This document shows positions 34,101 through 45,560 of a stretch of 64,000 nt of DNA, one piece after another. Below the pieces are notes generated by a model. The model saw nothing but the letters and a program-made list of their open reading frames with translations, did no database searches and was not told the DNA's origin. A program made the position numbers and the translations under genes. Within the stretch, counting starts at the first letter, position 1. Each line of letters opens with the position of its first letter. Source of the DNA: Bactrocera neohumeralis (taxonomy: Eukaryota; Arthropoda; Insecta; Diptera; Tephritidae); NCBI RefSeq assembly GCF_024586455.1, contig NC_065920.1, positions 47,699,824 to 47,763,823 on the forward strand. The letters run 5' to 3'.

Positions 34101-34393
34101 TTAGTTCACGTAAATATTCCCCTTTGCCCCCACAAACTTTACATAAATATTTTCGAAGTTCCTTCAGAGTATACACTTCATATATCGAGCAATATGTTAG
34201 CTATTTTGATAAAATTACATATAATTAATATCAGGATTTTCAAACATCTGGTTGACTTTACTCCTTATCAATTGTTGATGGTATATGATATACCTTATTA
34301 TAACTTACTGAGCATTTGTTTCTATTAATAATATATAGTAATGCCAAAAATAAGTAAAATGGCTTAATGCTATACCTATATTTGATATACTCT

Positions 34394-35221
34394 TGTGATC
34401 TAGTGACTGATGCCCACAGCCTACTAAAATTGTGGAGGGAACACTTCTCCAGCCTGCTGGAGGACAGTGAAAGCACAACGACAGGAAAAGGCTAACCTAA
34501 TTTCCCAATCGATAGCGATGGAGCAGACGTTTCATTGCCCGACCATTAAGAAGTTCGAATAACAATTACCCGTCTGAAGAAATCAAATCAGTCGGCGAAG
34601 AACTAAGGAGCATGCATCAGCTTCTTTGTGGAATGTGGTCGGACGAAAGCATGCCCGACGATTGGTGTTTAAGTGCGCTCTGCCCAGTCCACAAAAAGGG
34701 AAACTCCACAATCTGCGCCAACTACCGTGGGATAAGTCTCCTCAACATCAAATATAAGGTTCTATTGAGATTATTGTGTGAGAGATTAAAGCCCACCGTC
34801 AACAAACTGATTGGACCTTATCAGTGTAGCTTTGGACCTGGCAAATCAACAGCCGGCCAGATATTCACCATGTGACGACGATCTACACAAACCACCTCTT
34901 TGTCGAGTTCAAAGCTGCTTTTGATAGCACAAAAAGGAGCTGCCTTTATGCCGCTATGTTTGAATATACTTCTATAATGTAGAGCAATGCCATAAGCTTC
35001 ATCAGGATCAGGAAGGACCTTTCCGAGCTGTTCGATACCAAACGAGGTTTCAGACAGTGCGACTCCTTTTCATTCATACTACTCCTGGATAAAATAATTC
35101 GAGCTGCAGAACTAAATAGAGAAGGTTCCATCTTCTGTAAGAGCGTACAGCTGCTGGCATATGCTGATGATATTGATACCATTGGTCTCAACAACCGAGC
35201 CGTTAGTTCTGTTTTTCAGAT
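34394..35221 (+). mobile_element. RTE-type LINE, copy D (internal fragment)
   Basis: Starts in the linker (TGATCTAGTGACTGATGCCC) and ends shortly after motif C. It has several small deletions, among them loss of the GADGLPAELFxHG segment near 34590 and of the motif-A 5' side near 34875. Neither the 5' end nor the GAA tail is present. Confidence 0.8.
34612..35220 (+). pseudogene. RTE reverse transcriptase fragment
   Basis: The longest open piece, 34612-34875, reads MHQLLCGMWSDESMPDDW, LSALCPVHKKGNSTICANYR, GISLLNIKYKVLLRLLCER and GPYQCSFGPGKSTAGQIFTM. Further on, in other frames, come VEFKAAFDS (motif A), DLSELFDTKRGFRQ and AYADDIDTIGLNNRAVSS (motif C intact). Frame changes and deletions make it non-functional. 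It shares GNSTICANYRGISLLNIK with copy F, so these two may be closer relatives than copy A. Confidence 0.78.
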
Positions 35222-37513
35222 TGCTTGAAAGTTTCTCCTGAGAATGTGGACAAAGAAATAAGTTAATAATCTTTACAATGGTTACAATACTCATAATTGT
35301 ATAGAATCAAATTGGAAAGGTAATCAAATGTCTGACCAATGCATAAGTATGTCTCTCAGAAGTCGAATAAATGGGTAATTGAGAAAGCAACCGACCGCTA
35401 AAAGGTACTCGGTCTATCGAATCTAACCTTCATCCACCGTTTCCACGATACTCGTGTTTTAGTAACCGGAATAGACATAGTTTTATATTTTTCAGGAAAA
35501 TGTAACCTGCAATATTCCTCAATCGCCACAAACCGTTCCCATCGATACTACAACAATCTCTTGGTTGCAACTGATTTGATTATGTAGCCTCCTATCTACA
35601 TAACAAACTAGTAGTTGTTCCAAAATAAAGTTCCATTGGGGTCAATAGCTACTACTGTTCAACTAATAATTTGTCGGTTTATGAAATCGCAACGACTTTT
35701 AGAAACATTCTTAGATAAAAAACAAACTTCCAAACCTGTGAGTCAAACCTGTAACCGACACACTAAATTATTTCCAGCTGAGCGATGAACTACAATTTGA
35801 AATATTAGACGATATCGGACTAAGCAGCTCGTGATCCAATAGTCATCATCCGCTGCATTTCGTCAATGTTCCGCTTACAAACCATATTAGCACACGACTG
35901 TAACCCCAGAAGTGGCTTCTTTCTCGTTCACTACTTTTATATATGCTACAAGCGACGAACGTAAGAGCTCTAGTAACGCTGGTTAGAACTCCAGTGATAC
36001 AGTAGTAATTCCATTATTTGTCGAGTGTTTGCACACACTGACATTGACATTGACGCTTTGCCTTCGACATGCGTTTCTTCAAAGGCTCTGTATTAGTACA
36101 CGTCAGCTTTGACGTATTGCGTTAACTAATTCTTTGTATTTTTGGTGACAATTGAGTTCTTAAATCCCCCCACGCCATCAAGCTCGTCTGTATTTACATC
36201 CTCGTAGTATGTACGAATGTATCCAGAAGTGTGCCAACTATGCATTGCGACGCTTACGCAATATAACTCTGTTGCATTTGCTTCGATGTAGGTGTAAATC
36301 ATTTGTTGTTCTCCTTGGTAGTATGCACAATTTCTTAGCACATAAAGCAGCGTAGTTACATAACATAGCCAAGCATATCAACTGACGAATATTGCAGCGT
36401 AATTCCAACCGCCATTCGTTATTTCAACGTTCATTGTTGTGCTTGATGACACCATGGATAACAACATATCTGGATCTGTTTATTCTGTTCAACGATTCCT
36501 TACTGTTTCAGTTCGAGTGAAGGCAAGTGGTGTCTAAATTGTGTTAAAGAACTCAGTTTCTGGTGCTTTCAACAAGAAGTGCAGCAACTAAGTTGGAAGT
36601 GTTTTTCTTTTAGCCAATGCCAACATATTGATGTGAGATTATGTAGGTAGTATAGTCCTCGGTATTTTTTAAAACCGCTGTTGTGGCTACGTTGATTTTT
36701 TGGACATTCGCTTCTTTGCCTACTGTGGTAAGAAAACATTGCCCGTCAAGCAGAGTTCCGACGATCTTTAAATCCACATTAGATTTCATAGAGTAACTTT
36801 ATTTCTTTATTTCTTAACAACAACATAACTACTTTTACTTAAAATGAACAATGGTTTCACCCATCTGAGGTTTTAATGAAATGTCTTCATTATTTAAAAT
36901 TAAAACACGGTATTTCATAAAGTCTTTAGAAATGTAAGATCTTGAAGAGGCACTCTTTAGTACATAAGTGAAAGTGAGTTCGTGGTTAAAAATCCGAACT
37001 CTCCGAATAAAATACTTATGAATTAGTTGATTCAATAGGAACTGCAATTCCAATTAATGACATGACCGATCTTTTCAAAAACTTTCTCTTAAGGAGAATA
37101 TTCATGCTTGTTGTCGAATAAGGTAGATTTCTTAGAGGTATGTTGGTCGAGATATATTTCTGTTTAACTAAGGCCAATTTTGCCAGCACTTATAATTGTA
37201 TAAGTAGGTTACCTCGATTATGAGAAACTTAGTCGTAGTTTGACGAATTACCAAAAATAGGGTAATAAATTCAGCTCCGCTCACTTGGATTTTCGTCTGA
37301 TCAGGGTCCTGTCATCTAGACATCATACCTCAAAAGTTGACTAAAGGTTTACATTAATCTTTACTGGATCTGAAAAATATTAGTTACAGCTACTCTACAA
37401 ATGCCCCATTAGAGATTAAGTTTTAAAATCTGAGCGAAAAACAGCTATAAGTAGTGCGCAAAAAGCAATATGGACTAAATTTGAAAAATAAAATTAATTT
37501 CTAATATATGAAC
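35222..37513. other. stretch without recognisable gene
   Basis: About 2.3 kb, less AT-rich than most gaps, with no recognised gene or repeat. Short frames at 36126-36341 and 36835-37053 (minus) show no domain. If a host exon or regulatory region exists in the window, this is one of the better candidates by base composition only. Confidence 0.45.
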
Positions 37514-37515
37514 TA

Positions 37516-38275
37516 CAAGGTGCGATCCAAAGTAAACAGGACTTAAAAAAACAAATGGTTTTATCGGCAAAATCTATTTATTTTATTCAAAATAGTACCC
37601 TTCTTCTTCAATACAGCTTTTTGCACGGCCCAAAAGCCTGTCGAACAAGTGTTTAAGCTTGTTGCCTTTCCTTTCATAGGCAAATGCACTTTTCCGCACG
37701 GTGCCATATCTAGTGAAAACGGGGTGTGGTTAATGGTTAAAATGTGATTTTTGGTCAAATAATCATCCTTCGAATGTTTAATTTCGAGCAATTTTTGGTC
37801 GTCAGTCCAAGCCCAAATGTTCGACCAAAATGCGATAAATCGATGTTTTGGAGATGTTCAATTTCATTTCCACGTATTTCAATGATGATTTTGGCTGAAT
37901 TCACGCACAGTTTCGATAGAATTTCCGGTGATCACGGATTTTGATTGGCCCACATGTTGATCGTCATTTATGTCCTCACGACCACTTTGAAAACGTTGAA
38001 ACAACTCGAGCACTCTCCTACGGATAGGCAATCATCGCCATAAACTTGTTTCATCAATTGAAATGTTTCGGTAAAAGTTTAACCAATTTAAAACAAAATT
38101 TAATAACACAAAAATACTGACACATAAAGAGCAATAACTTCACTTCCAATCAATGAAATATCATGAAATTTTCACTGGACAATCGATAAAAATAGCAAAT
38201 TCTAACGCATTAGTCGACATATAGATGGCGCCACCAGGGGGCGCTAGATTTCTGTTTACTTTGTAACGCTTCTTG
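37516..38275 (-). mobile_element. mariner deletion derivative, type 1, copy 2
   Basis: TA (37514-37515) then CAAGGTGCGATCCAAAGTAA at the left; CTGTTTACTTTGTAACGCTT then CTTG and TA (38276-38277) at the right. The minus strand reads LEIKHSKDDYLTKNHILTIN with HTPFSLDMAPC, the same deletion joint as in the copy at 9004-9860, followed by KVHLPMKGKA. Further lesions remove parts of the N-terminal and C-terminal coding regions. Left and right ends have diverged more than in copy 1. Non-autonomous, 760 bp. Confidence 0.85.
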
Positions 38276-38277
38276 TA

Positions 38278-39064
38278 GATAAGGTTATTGTTTTTTTTTT
38301 GTATCATAACAAAGGCCAAAGCAAAAAGGTGACATCCTTTGCATCCTTACTTACCAAGCTCTAAACCAGAATACAAGCTGGGTATTGTAGCAAGAATAAT
38401 TAAATTATGTATGTCTTCTGCGTCCACCCTATGTTTGTGACAATGTTTGATTCTGTATATAGTTATGCAACTGGGATTACGTCCTATTATTTTATAGAAA
38501 TATCAACCATGTCTGAGGAATTTCCGCCAAAGCAATTAAAAAAACTTTCGTGCAAGTGAATAGGCAAACACATCTGCATACATACCCAACACCACAGCAT
38601 GTTACGTATACGCCATGGTCGATTATTTTTACTTCTTGGCCAGCTACGTGAGTGTGCCAAGGTTTTCATTATGCACATACTCATTGGCATACACATTTAT
38701 GTGCATGTGTGGCCTTTTTCCTTTCTTTGCCTCGCTTTTTTCGCTCTTCAATTAATACTTGCATTATTGGTTTTGTTTTATTTCTGCCGTTCTGAGTTTC
38801 AGTTTTTCGGCTCTCTTTTGTTGTGAAAAAACCCAGCGCGTGGTTTTATTAGGCCAGCCACGTGAGTTTAATTTTCTTTGCGCACATCTTCGGTACAACT
38901 AGCGTTTACTCTGTGGATGGCGAACTGTCTTTGTTCTTCTATGGACATTCGTCTAAAGAGTGAAACGAAAGATGAAGTTCAACGCTTCTTGTGATGGTAG
39001 ATGCGACTGTGCTGCGAGAATGATGGCTGTGGACTTATGATTTCAGTGTATACTCATATAGACT
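38278..39064. other. stretch without recognisable gene
   Basis: About 0.8 kb. Two similar short texts, GGCCAGCTACGTGAG near 38639 and GGCCAGCCACGTGAG near 38852, stand about 210 bp apart; I see no larger repeat around them. No gene recognised. Confidence 0.45.
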
Positions 39065-39370
39065 TTATACCCAGTAAGTTTGTAACATGAATGAAAAGCA
39101 GATACCCTGTAAAGTATACATACATATGCAGGTAAATAAATTATCAGCGTGCGAGTTGAGTCAATCTAGCCATGTCCTTTTGTCTCTAAATACGTTAACT
39201 ATTCTTTTAATTTTTGAGATATCGATCTGAAATTACACAAGTCCTTTCCCTACCAATAAGCTGCTCAGTTGCTGGAACCGCCGATATCCGATCACTATAC
39301 CATATCGGCTGCTACTCAAACTCACCAATCAAAGTCAAGATAAACAGCTTCGCAAAGATCTTTTTATCCT
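39065..39370 (-). repeat. family-beta dispersed repeat, partial (minus strand)
   Basis: Begins with TATACCCAGTAAGTTTGTAA (complement of the family end) and later has GAACCGCCGATATCCGATC, ACTATACCATATCGGCTGC, the complement of the GGCAGCTATA / TGGTCCGATATCGGC block in the copy at 31961. The other end is missing. Confidence 0.6.
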
Positions 39371-40149
39371 ATTATATAGCCTTAATTCGTTCAAGCATAA
39401 AATATCCTGTTATATAGACCTATTTTGCTTATATTCGATAAATTTACAGACAAATTTTCAAATACTCACATTTCTCAACAACAAGCGGGCTAAATAAAAA
39501 TCTTCACAAGGAAATCATATCAAACACGTTCGTATAATCGTTGCTTAGAGACATAGTAATTTCGTTTGATATTAATTCATTTGGGAAGGTCAGAGTTTCC
39601 AAAATTGCTTCTCCCAGCCAAACATATTACATTAAGCCGAGACTTTCGATACCTGAAATTTTATTTGTACACATGTTCCCAATCTTCCAAAAGCTTGTGA
39701 TATTTCTTGCATTTTTGACACAAATAAAAAATATGTGAGTAATTTTGTGGGCTCTTACAAGCTGCGTACGCACTTGATCGAATTATTTTTGATTTCGCAT
39801 TTCCCCCAGACGCTTGTATGCCAAATTTTGCTTGGTTGTTGCATTGTCCGTGTTTTCGGATCTATTGTTTTCATTATAAGCGAGTGTATTGGTAAATTGT
39901 CAGCTAACGGAATATAGCGTGTTATGCCATTTAATTTCTTATTATTATTTTTGTCTAATGATGTTGTTGCTGTTGCCACTGTTGCTTCTGCTTGGATAGA
40001 TAAACAATTAATACGAGCACAGTGGCCTTTTGCGACAAGGCGGCGTATGACTAATTAAAGTAAGAATTAAATGAACTTATATGCATGTGAATACATAAGT
40101 TGAATTCAATTAAATAATTGGAAGATATTGGCCTCCGGTATATTGTTTG
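39371..40149. other. stretch without recognisable gene
   Basis: About 0.8 kb, AT-rich; small frames only. Confidence 0.5.
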
Positions 40150-40362
40150 CCTCTTCTTCTGCGTAGACACCGTTTAGGCGGTTATAGCCCAGTTAACAAC
40201 AGCAAGCCAGTCGGTTCTCCTTTTTTACTATGAGGCGCCAATTAGACATTTCAAGCGAAGCGAGGTCCTTCTCCACCTGGTCCTTTCAACGGAGTGGAGG
40301 TCTTCCTCTTCTGCTGCTTCCCCGGCGGGTATTGTGTCGAAAACTTTCAGAGCTGGAATGGA
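40150..40362 (-). mobile_element. RTE-type LINE, copy E (3' fragment)
   Basis: Plus-strand text TTCTTCTGCGTAGACACCG, TAGCCCAGTTAACAACAG, GGTCCTTCTCCACCTGGTCC, GGAGTGGAGGTCTTCC and TTTCAGAGCTGGAATG is the complement of the family's last 200 bases, including the GAA tail (AGAAGAAGAGG on the minus strand). It codes for the end of the C-terminal domain (PPLRWKDQVEKDLASL-like, damaged). Confidence 0.8.
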
Positions 40363-40609
40363 ATGAGATTCCGAAACTAAATGCTTACTATTTGTACTGT
40401 AATCTAAGGAGATAAAAATCAAAGCTTCAGAAATATTTATGAATAAACAAATATAAACAAAAATTAGAATTTAAATTTTTTAGAGGTGATAATTCTTTTA
40501 ACAATATTTTCACTTTTCAGATACATATGTTAAACCATTTTAATCTAATATCCTTATCATAGGAATGTGTTTGCAATTTTTATATTACTTTTCCATATGG
40601 CATGTATTA

Positions 40610-41215
40610 AAACAATATTTTTATATGTTAGCTTACTCAACCTCTCACGCGTTTGATCTACTTAAGTAGATGTACTGGTTTTTAAGCTGTTGCTTTCTTA
40701 TCAAATTTGCAGAATTCAACTTCCTGAAGAATCTTTTGAAAAACTTTGTTGATACATCTGGTTTGGTATATGAATTTATCGTATTGCTTCGTTTATCCAA
40801 TTAAATATACACTTTTAATTAAATATTTAGCTATACTAATCAAATTTGTATTTTTCCAATCTAACAAAAACTGTTAGGCACTATATAGTATATTGCGCGA
40901 TTTTATCCACGACTATAACAAATCAATGGCAATTCGAACTTTCAAAATATCCGAATTGAAGATAGATAAGAGCAAGTCAAAACATTTGCACTTGAAAGAA
41001 ACCAAACAAAATAGCGGCAGGCCCTTAAAGAAAGCTGTGTAGGACGGATCAAGGTAAAGAAAAGTTGATGAGCATATAATAGGTAAACCCGAAGTTTCCC
41101 TGTCAATGAGACAGTTCATTGAGTTGGCAAACTGCTGGTAAGAATGATTGCAGTAACCTACGAACCCAAACAACTCTAAAAAACCAGAGCAATAAATTCA
41201 TATGCACATACATAC
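40610..41215. repeat. dispersed segment shared with 54690-54850
   Basis: TTAAAACAATATTTTTA, TTGCTTTCTTATCAAATTTG and, further on, CCAAACAACTCTAAAAAACC plus AGAGCAATAAATTC occur in the same order at 54690-54850, where the DD41D element interrupts the text. The copy here is longer in the middle. Both copies lie next to RTE fragments. Confidence 0.5.
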
Positions 41216-41260
41216 CTACGTATTGGACTGCCGGTGTAGCAAAAGCCGGAAATTGCACTG

Positions 41261-42188
41261 GTAGCATTTTGAAAAAATATTTATACGCTCTAATTGAATG
41301 TTGTGTGTTGGCGTTCAAGTAGAATTTTCAATTCGCGGGAAACACTTAAACATACACCCAGAAAAAATTCCCAAGTTCTATATACATATACTATATACCA
41401 TACACTTTATGCGCATTTTTAAATACTCAAGAAAAATATTTTATACCAATCCCGACATCGTTAAAAATTTTAAGAAAGATTTATTCACTCTTCACTGTCG
41501 CTTTAACTGCTCAAGTTTTCTTTTTCTATATCGAAAACATTTATAGCATTTGGATTCTTTTGTAGGTTGAATATCACTTTCCTTCCTTATTTAAAAATTC
41601 GAGTATGTATGAAATCAGAGCGTAACAGTCAAAATAATTGAGTTTGAGCCTACTTGCTTTTGCCTGCTTTGAGAGGAGATGCTTCTTCGCCTCCGAAAAT
41701 AAATAAATACAGAATTGAAGCAGCCAATATTATATTGGTTTGCAAAATACGCATCGAATGTTCGTTTTCAACTAGTCAATCGGAATCGAATCCGATGACC
41801 TAGGTGGTCTTTCCATGTTGACTCAGTTATCGAAAGTTATTCCTAATAAAGTGACATTTTCATGGGTTGTCAAGCTTGTAGCCTCGTTATAGTGGAACGA
41901 TTTAGCCCTTAGGCTCAGGAAATTATGTACCTCATATAACTAGGGGCAATCCCGAAACTCAATTTCACTTTATTGTATATCGGGAGCTCCGCCACTATTT
42001 TCGTTGTCGGAAAGCCACATACACCTACATTTACATACATACGTATACGTTATATGTTATATGTTATGTTATGTACATATGTTATCATAGCCGATAGAGC
42101 TATAAGAGGAAAAGGGTGCGTTTGTGTTGTGTTTGTGAACGATTTTATTTGAGTTTCCTAAATTCATTTTACAGAAGTGGTAAATGGA
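41261..42188. other. stretch without recognisable gene
   Basis: About 0.9 kb. A short TTATATG/TTATG simple-repeat tract lies at 42048-42080. No gene recognised. Confidence 0.5.
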
Positions 42189-43401
42189 AAACAAGGAAAG
42201 GCGAAGTTCGGGTGGAACTGAACATATTATACTCTTGCAACTTGGAAGCACTAAAGCTAGAGAAATGCTTTAAGGGGTAACACCAATCATATAGAATAAA
42301 GTCAGACGGATATTCGAAAATCGTGATATTAGTTATATAGGGGCTAGGCAAAGTTTTCGCTCAAATTTATCTATTTTAAGCACAAAGATATACTGTTTTG
42401 AGTAACACACACTCTCTTATTTTTATTGGGATAACTCATATATTGGCCGATATATGCGGTACAAAGTCACTCCGAAGATCAAAAATCTTTATATTAAGTA
42501 TTTGGAGGGCTATAATTTATATTAACTATTAAGAGGGCCATTTTTAACAGACATACTATACGAGGGCTGCTATATATATTCTGGCCTAGGGCAACACTAA
42601 GTGTTGCCAGGTGCAATCTGACATTTTCATTGGAAAGTTTGACATTTTTTAGCATTTTTAGCATAACATCACTCAGAACGTTTTGTCATTTAATCGTGAA
42701 TTGTTTTATTTACAGGGAATTAAAAAATTCATCTCGGCCAAAAAATAGAATTAACTCGTGAACATTTTCGTGCGATCATTTTTCACAACTTTCGACGTGG
42801 ATTATCACGACAAGAGTGCATCGATGAACTAAAATCTAAAATCTCGTGTGGATTGATTGGTGTAAAGAAATCGCGATCGCGGTGCTTCAAAAAACGTTTA
42901 TAAGATCGTCACAGGTGACGAATCTTGGATCTATGCGTATGAGCCCGAAACAAAACAGCAATCGACAAAAACATTTTCGTTGATAAATATGCCTATTTAC
43001 ATTATTAGGCTAGAAATATATATAGCAACCTACGTACAAATTGTATTGAAGTATTTTCCCTTAATTTCAGTTATATAAGTATATCTAACATTGACCGACA
43101 TTTTAGATCAAAACTATAGGTACCGTGGTCTAAAAATATTCAGTCCCCAGGAGCTTGAAGAGCATTATGAGATTTTTGCAGACTAATCATCGTTTGGAGT
43201 ATTGGGAAAAATAGATACAATTGGGTCCGTACTACCTCAACTCCCATATACTATATTTATAAAGATTCGGTGTATTAGTTATATATGTATACAAAATTTG
43301 CTTGGATTTCGTTTCTTTGGTATATCCCTGGCTTTGATTCTTGCAAGTTGGAAAAGTATAAAATGTCCGGTTGCACCCGAACTTATCCTTCCTTACTTGT
43401 T
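42189..43401. repeat. long-TIR repeat related to family alpha, holding a nested mariner derivative
   Basis: Left end AACAAGGAAAGGCGAAGTTC with GGGTGGAACTGAAC and TTATACTCTTGCAACTTGG; right end is the inverted version, CAAGTTGGAAAAGTATAAAA through GGTTGCACCCGAACTTATCC to CTTACTTGTT. The inverted arms are about 55-60 bp. The outermost text is the same as the 5' end of family alpha. The interior (about 0.74 kb without the nested element) is AT-rich and non-coding. Confidence 0.65.
42561..43034 (+). mobile_element. mariner deletion derivative, type 2, copy 2
   Basis: TA (42559-42560), then CGAGGGCTGCTATATATATT; right end AATATATATAGCAACCTACG then TA (43035-43036). It keeps the start of the transposase (LTREHFRAIIFHNFRRGLS), loses about 290 more coding bases by a second deletion near 42840, then reads GDESWIYAYEPETKQQS and crosses the same joint to 3' sequence as in 20731-21519 (ACATTTTCGTTGATAAATAT). 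474 bp, non-autonomous. Confidence 0.85.
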
Positions 43402-43990
43402 ATACTCCTGCAACCAGTTGCTACGGAGTATTATAGTCTTGTTCATATAACAGGTATCACCTAAAACTAAACGAGATATATATAGGGTTATATTTATATA
43501 AATAACCAGGGTGGCGAGAAAAGTTGAAATCCGGATGACTGTCTGTCTGTCCACACGTCCGTCCGTCCGTACGTGCAAGCTGTAAATTGAGATATTTTGA
43601 TGAAACTTGGTACGCGCGTTCGCCTTTACTAGTTCGTAGGTGGGCGTAATCAGATCACTGTCACGCCCACAAATCGCCATTAACCGAAAACCTATGAAGT
43701 GCCATAACTAAGCGCTAAATTAAGATATAAAACTGTAATTTGGTATAGAGAATCCCAGTAAGTAATAAGAACCCATACCGATTGTGTGAAAATGGATGAA
43801 ATCGGAGTATAATTCCGCTCACTTCCCATATAACGGTACCATTAAAAATTAAAAAAAAGTTTTATGGGAGCCGGTATGGAATTGGGACGATGGGCGTGGC
43901 ACCGCCAACTTTTTAGTGAAATCCCATATTTCGGTGCCCGTCCAACCGATTTCGACAAAATTTAATACATGGCATTCTTTTCACATTCTT
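43402..43990 (-). repeat. family-alpha-related dispersed repeat (minus strand)
   Basis: Begins with the hairpin CTCCTGCAACCAGTTGC / TACGGAGTATTATAG, then GTCTGTCTGTCC and the complement of the GGAC array (43547-43575), CACGCCCACAAATCGCC, GAAATCGGAGTATAATTCC and GGACGATGGGCGTGGCACC. It abuts the long-TIR repeat on its left. Confidence 0.7.
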
Positions 43991-45506
43991 AAGCGTATTT
44001 TAAATTCCCACATATCACCCCTAAAAGCGTTGGGGTTATTATTCTTTTGTAAATGACACTAATACCAAATTTGTGTCCCTGCAGATCACACATCGTCTTT
44101 AGTTTTGAAGTTACGAAAGCTACTACTACTTTCCACGCTTTACTTATGCATTAGCGCTCTGGATGGATTGTTAACACTTCGTTGTTGCTCGCGGCTGCCG
44201 GGGCAAACGACGGGCGAGTATTTTGCATAACTTGCATTTTGATGTTATGCAGGAGAGGATACGCAAAGTCATCATCAAAGTTTAGCGCATTCGAATTCCC
44301 CAATGCACAGATACTAAAACGTATAGTAACAAGATTAGCGGCACAAATATTTACTAAAACTTTACAAAGGCCGTCAACGCTATTCTAGTATTTTAGTCCG
44401 GGTTGCGTTGGCTGCGCAGCTCTGCCTCTTTGGTGCTTTGCTTACATGCTCTTACTATACATGTAACACCAACAAATGTGGTTGTGATTGGAAAGCTTGA
44501 AACTACAACTGATAAGCTCAACCGATGACGTTGTTGTTGCGGTTTTAGTCGGTGGTGTCCAAAATTCTAACTTTGGCGTTGAAGACTTTCAAATTCTCTC
44601 AAAGTAATATTATATGAAAATTCAATTTCTTGCACAATAGTGTCATAAAAAAAAGACTCACTTAAAACTGAACTTCTGGCATGTTCACGATTATGTTGGT
44701 GAATATCTGGAATTGTATGAAGGTAATCTAAAAGTAAAAAAATAGTGAACACATAATTTTTTAATAAATAATTTAATTGTAAATATTACACCTCATTTTC
44801 AATCTCATAATATTCTCTAAAAAATGAGTTTGACAATTAAACAAGTGTACATTGATACTGAAATTGATTTACTTAGTAACTCGGTAAATTAATTTAATAT
44901 AATCCCTTGAGTTAACATTTGTTTGTAGTATACCAAAAAAGTGCCTTAAAACATTTTAATGAAACCGACGTTTGGAGATCTACGGTAAGTGAAGTTAATA
45001 TAAATATGTACATAGAAACATTAATAAAATTATAAATGAGACCGAAAGACTAATTGACCATCCATCCATTTTAGATATGGATTTTAGTTTTTATTTATTA
45101 TTTAAAGGTATAAAGACATACAGCTTTTAAAATTACAAAACATAAAAAATTTAAGTTCACAATTTTCGTACTTTATAGCTCACAGTGCGTAGCTGAAATG
45201 TACTTCCAACACGATGCTTGAAATGAAAATGGTTTATCTCGATGACGCCAAAGCATTGACTCTGTTGCTATCACTTCAACATGACGAGTGATGTTTGTTG
45301 ATAATGTGACTCTGAATACTTTTTGTTGTTGTTTTCCGGCGTTTAAATGGCTGTTGGATTCGAAGAGTTGAATTGCAGTTTGTCTTGATGACGCTTTCAA
45401 CAAATGTGGATGGGCACAACGCAGCGCCAGATAGGGTTCGAGAGCATGCGGATGCTTCGTGACGGTGCAGTTTGAGGGTTGCAACATTCGCGCAATTACA
45501 AACGAG
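43991..45506. other. stretch without recognisable gene
   Basis: About 1.5 kb. The minus-strand frame 45173-45511 (112 codons) and the shorter one at 44567-44752 have fairly mixed composition but no domain I recognise. I leave them uncalled. Confidence 0.45.
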
Positions 45507-45560
45507 AACAAGAAAAAACGTTAACTGCTACCGAGTAATATACCGATATTTCTTTTAGAA

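Noticed and set aside
45173..45511. 112-codon minus-strand frame as a host gene exon
   Set aside because: No known domain; it runs into the start of the family-beta repeat, so at least its first codons are repeat-derived.
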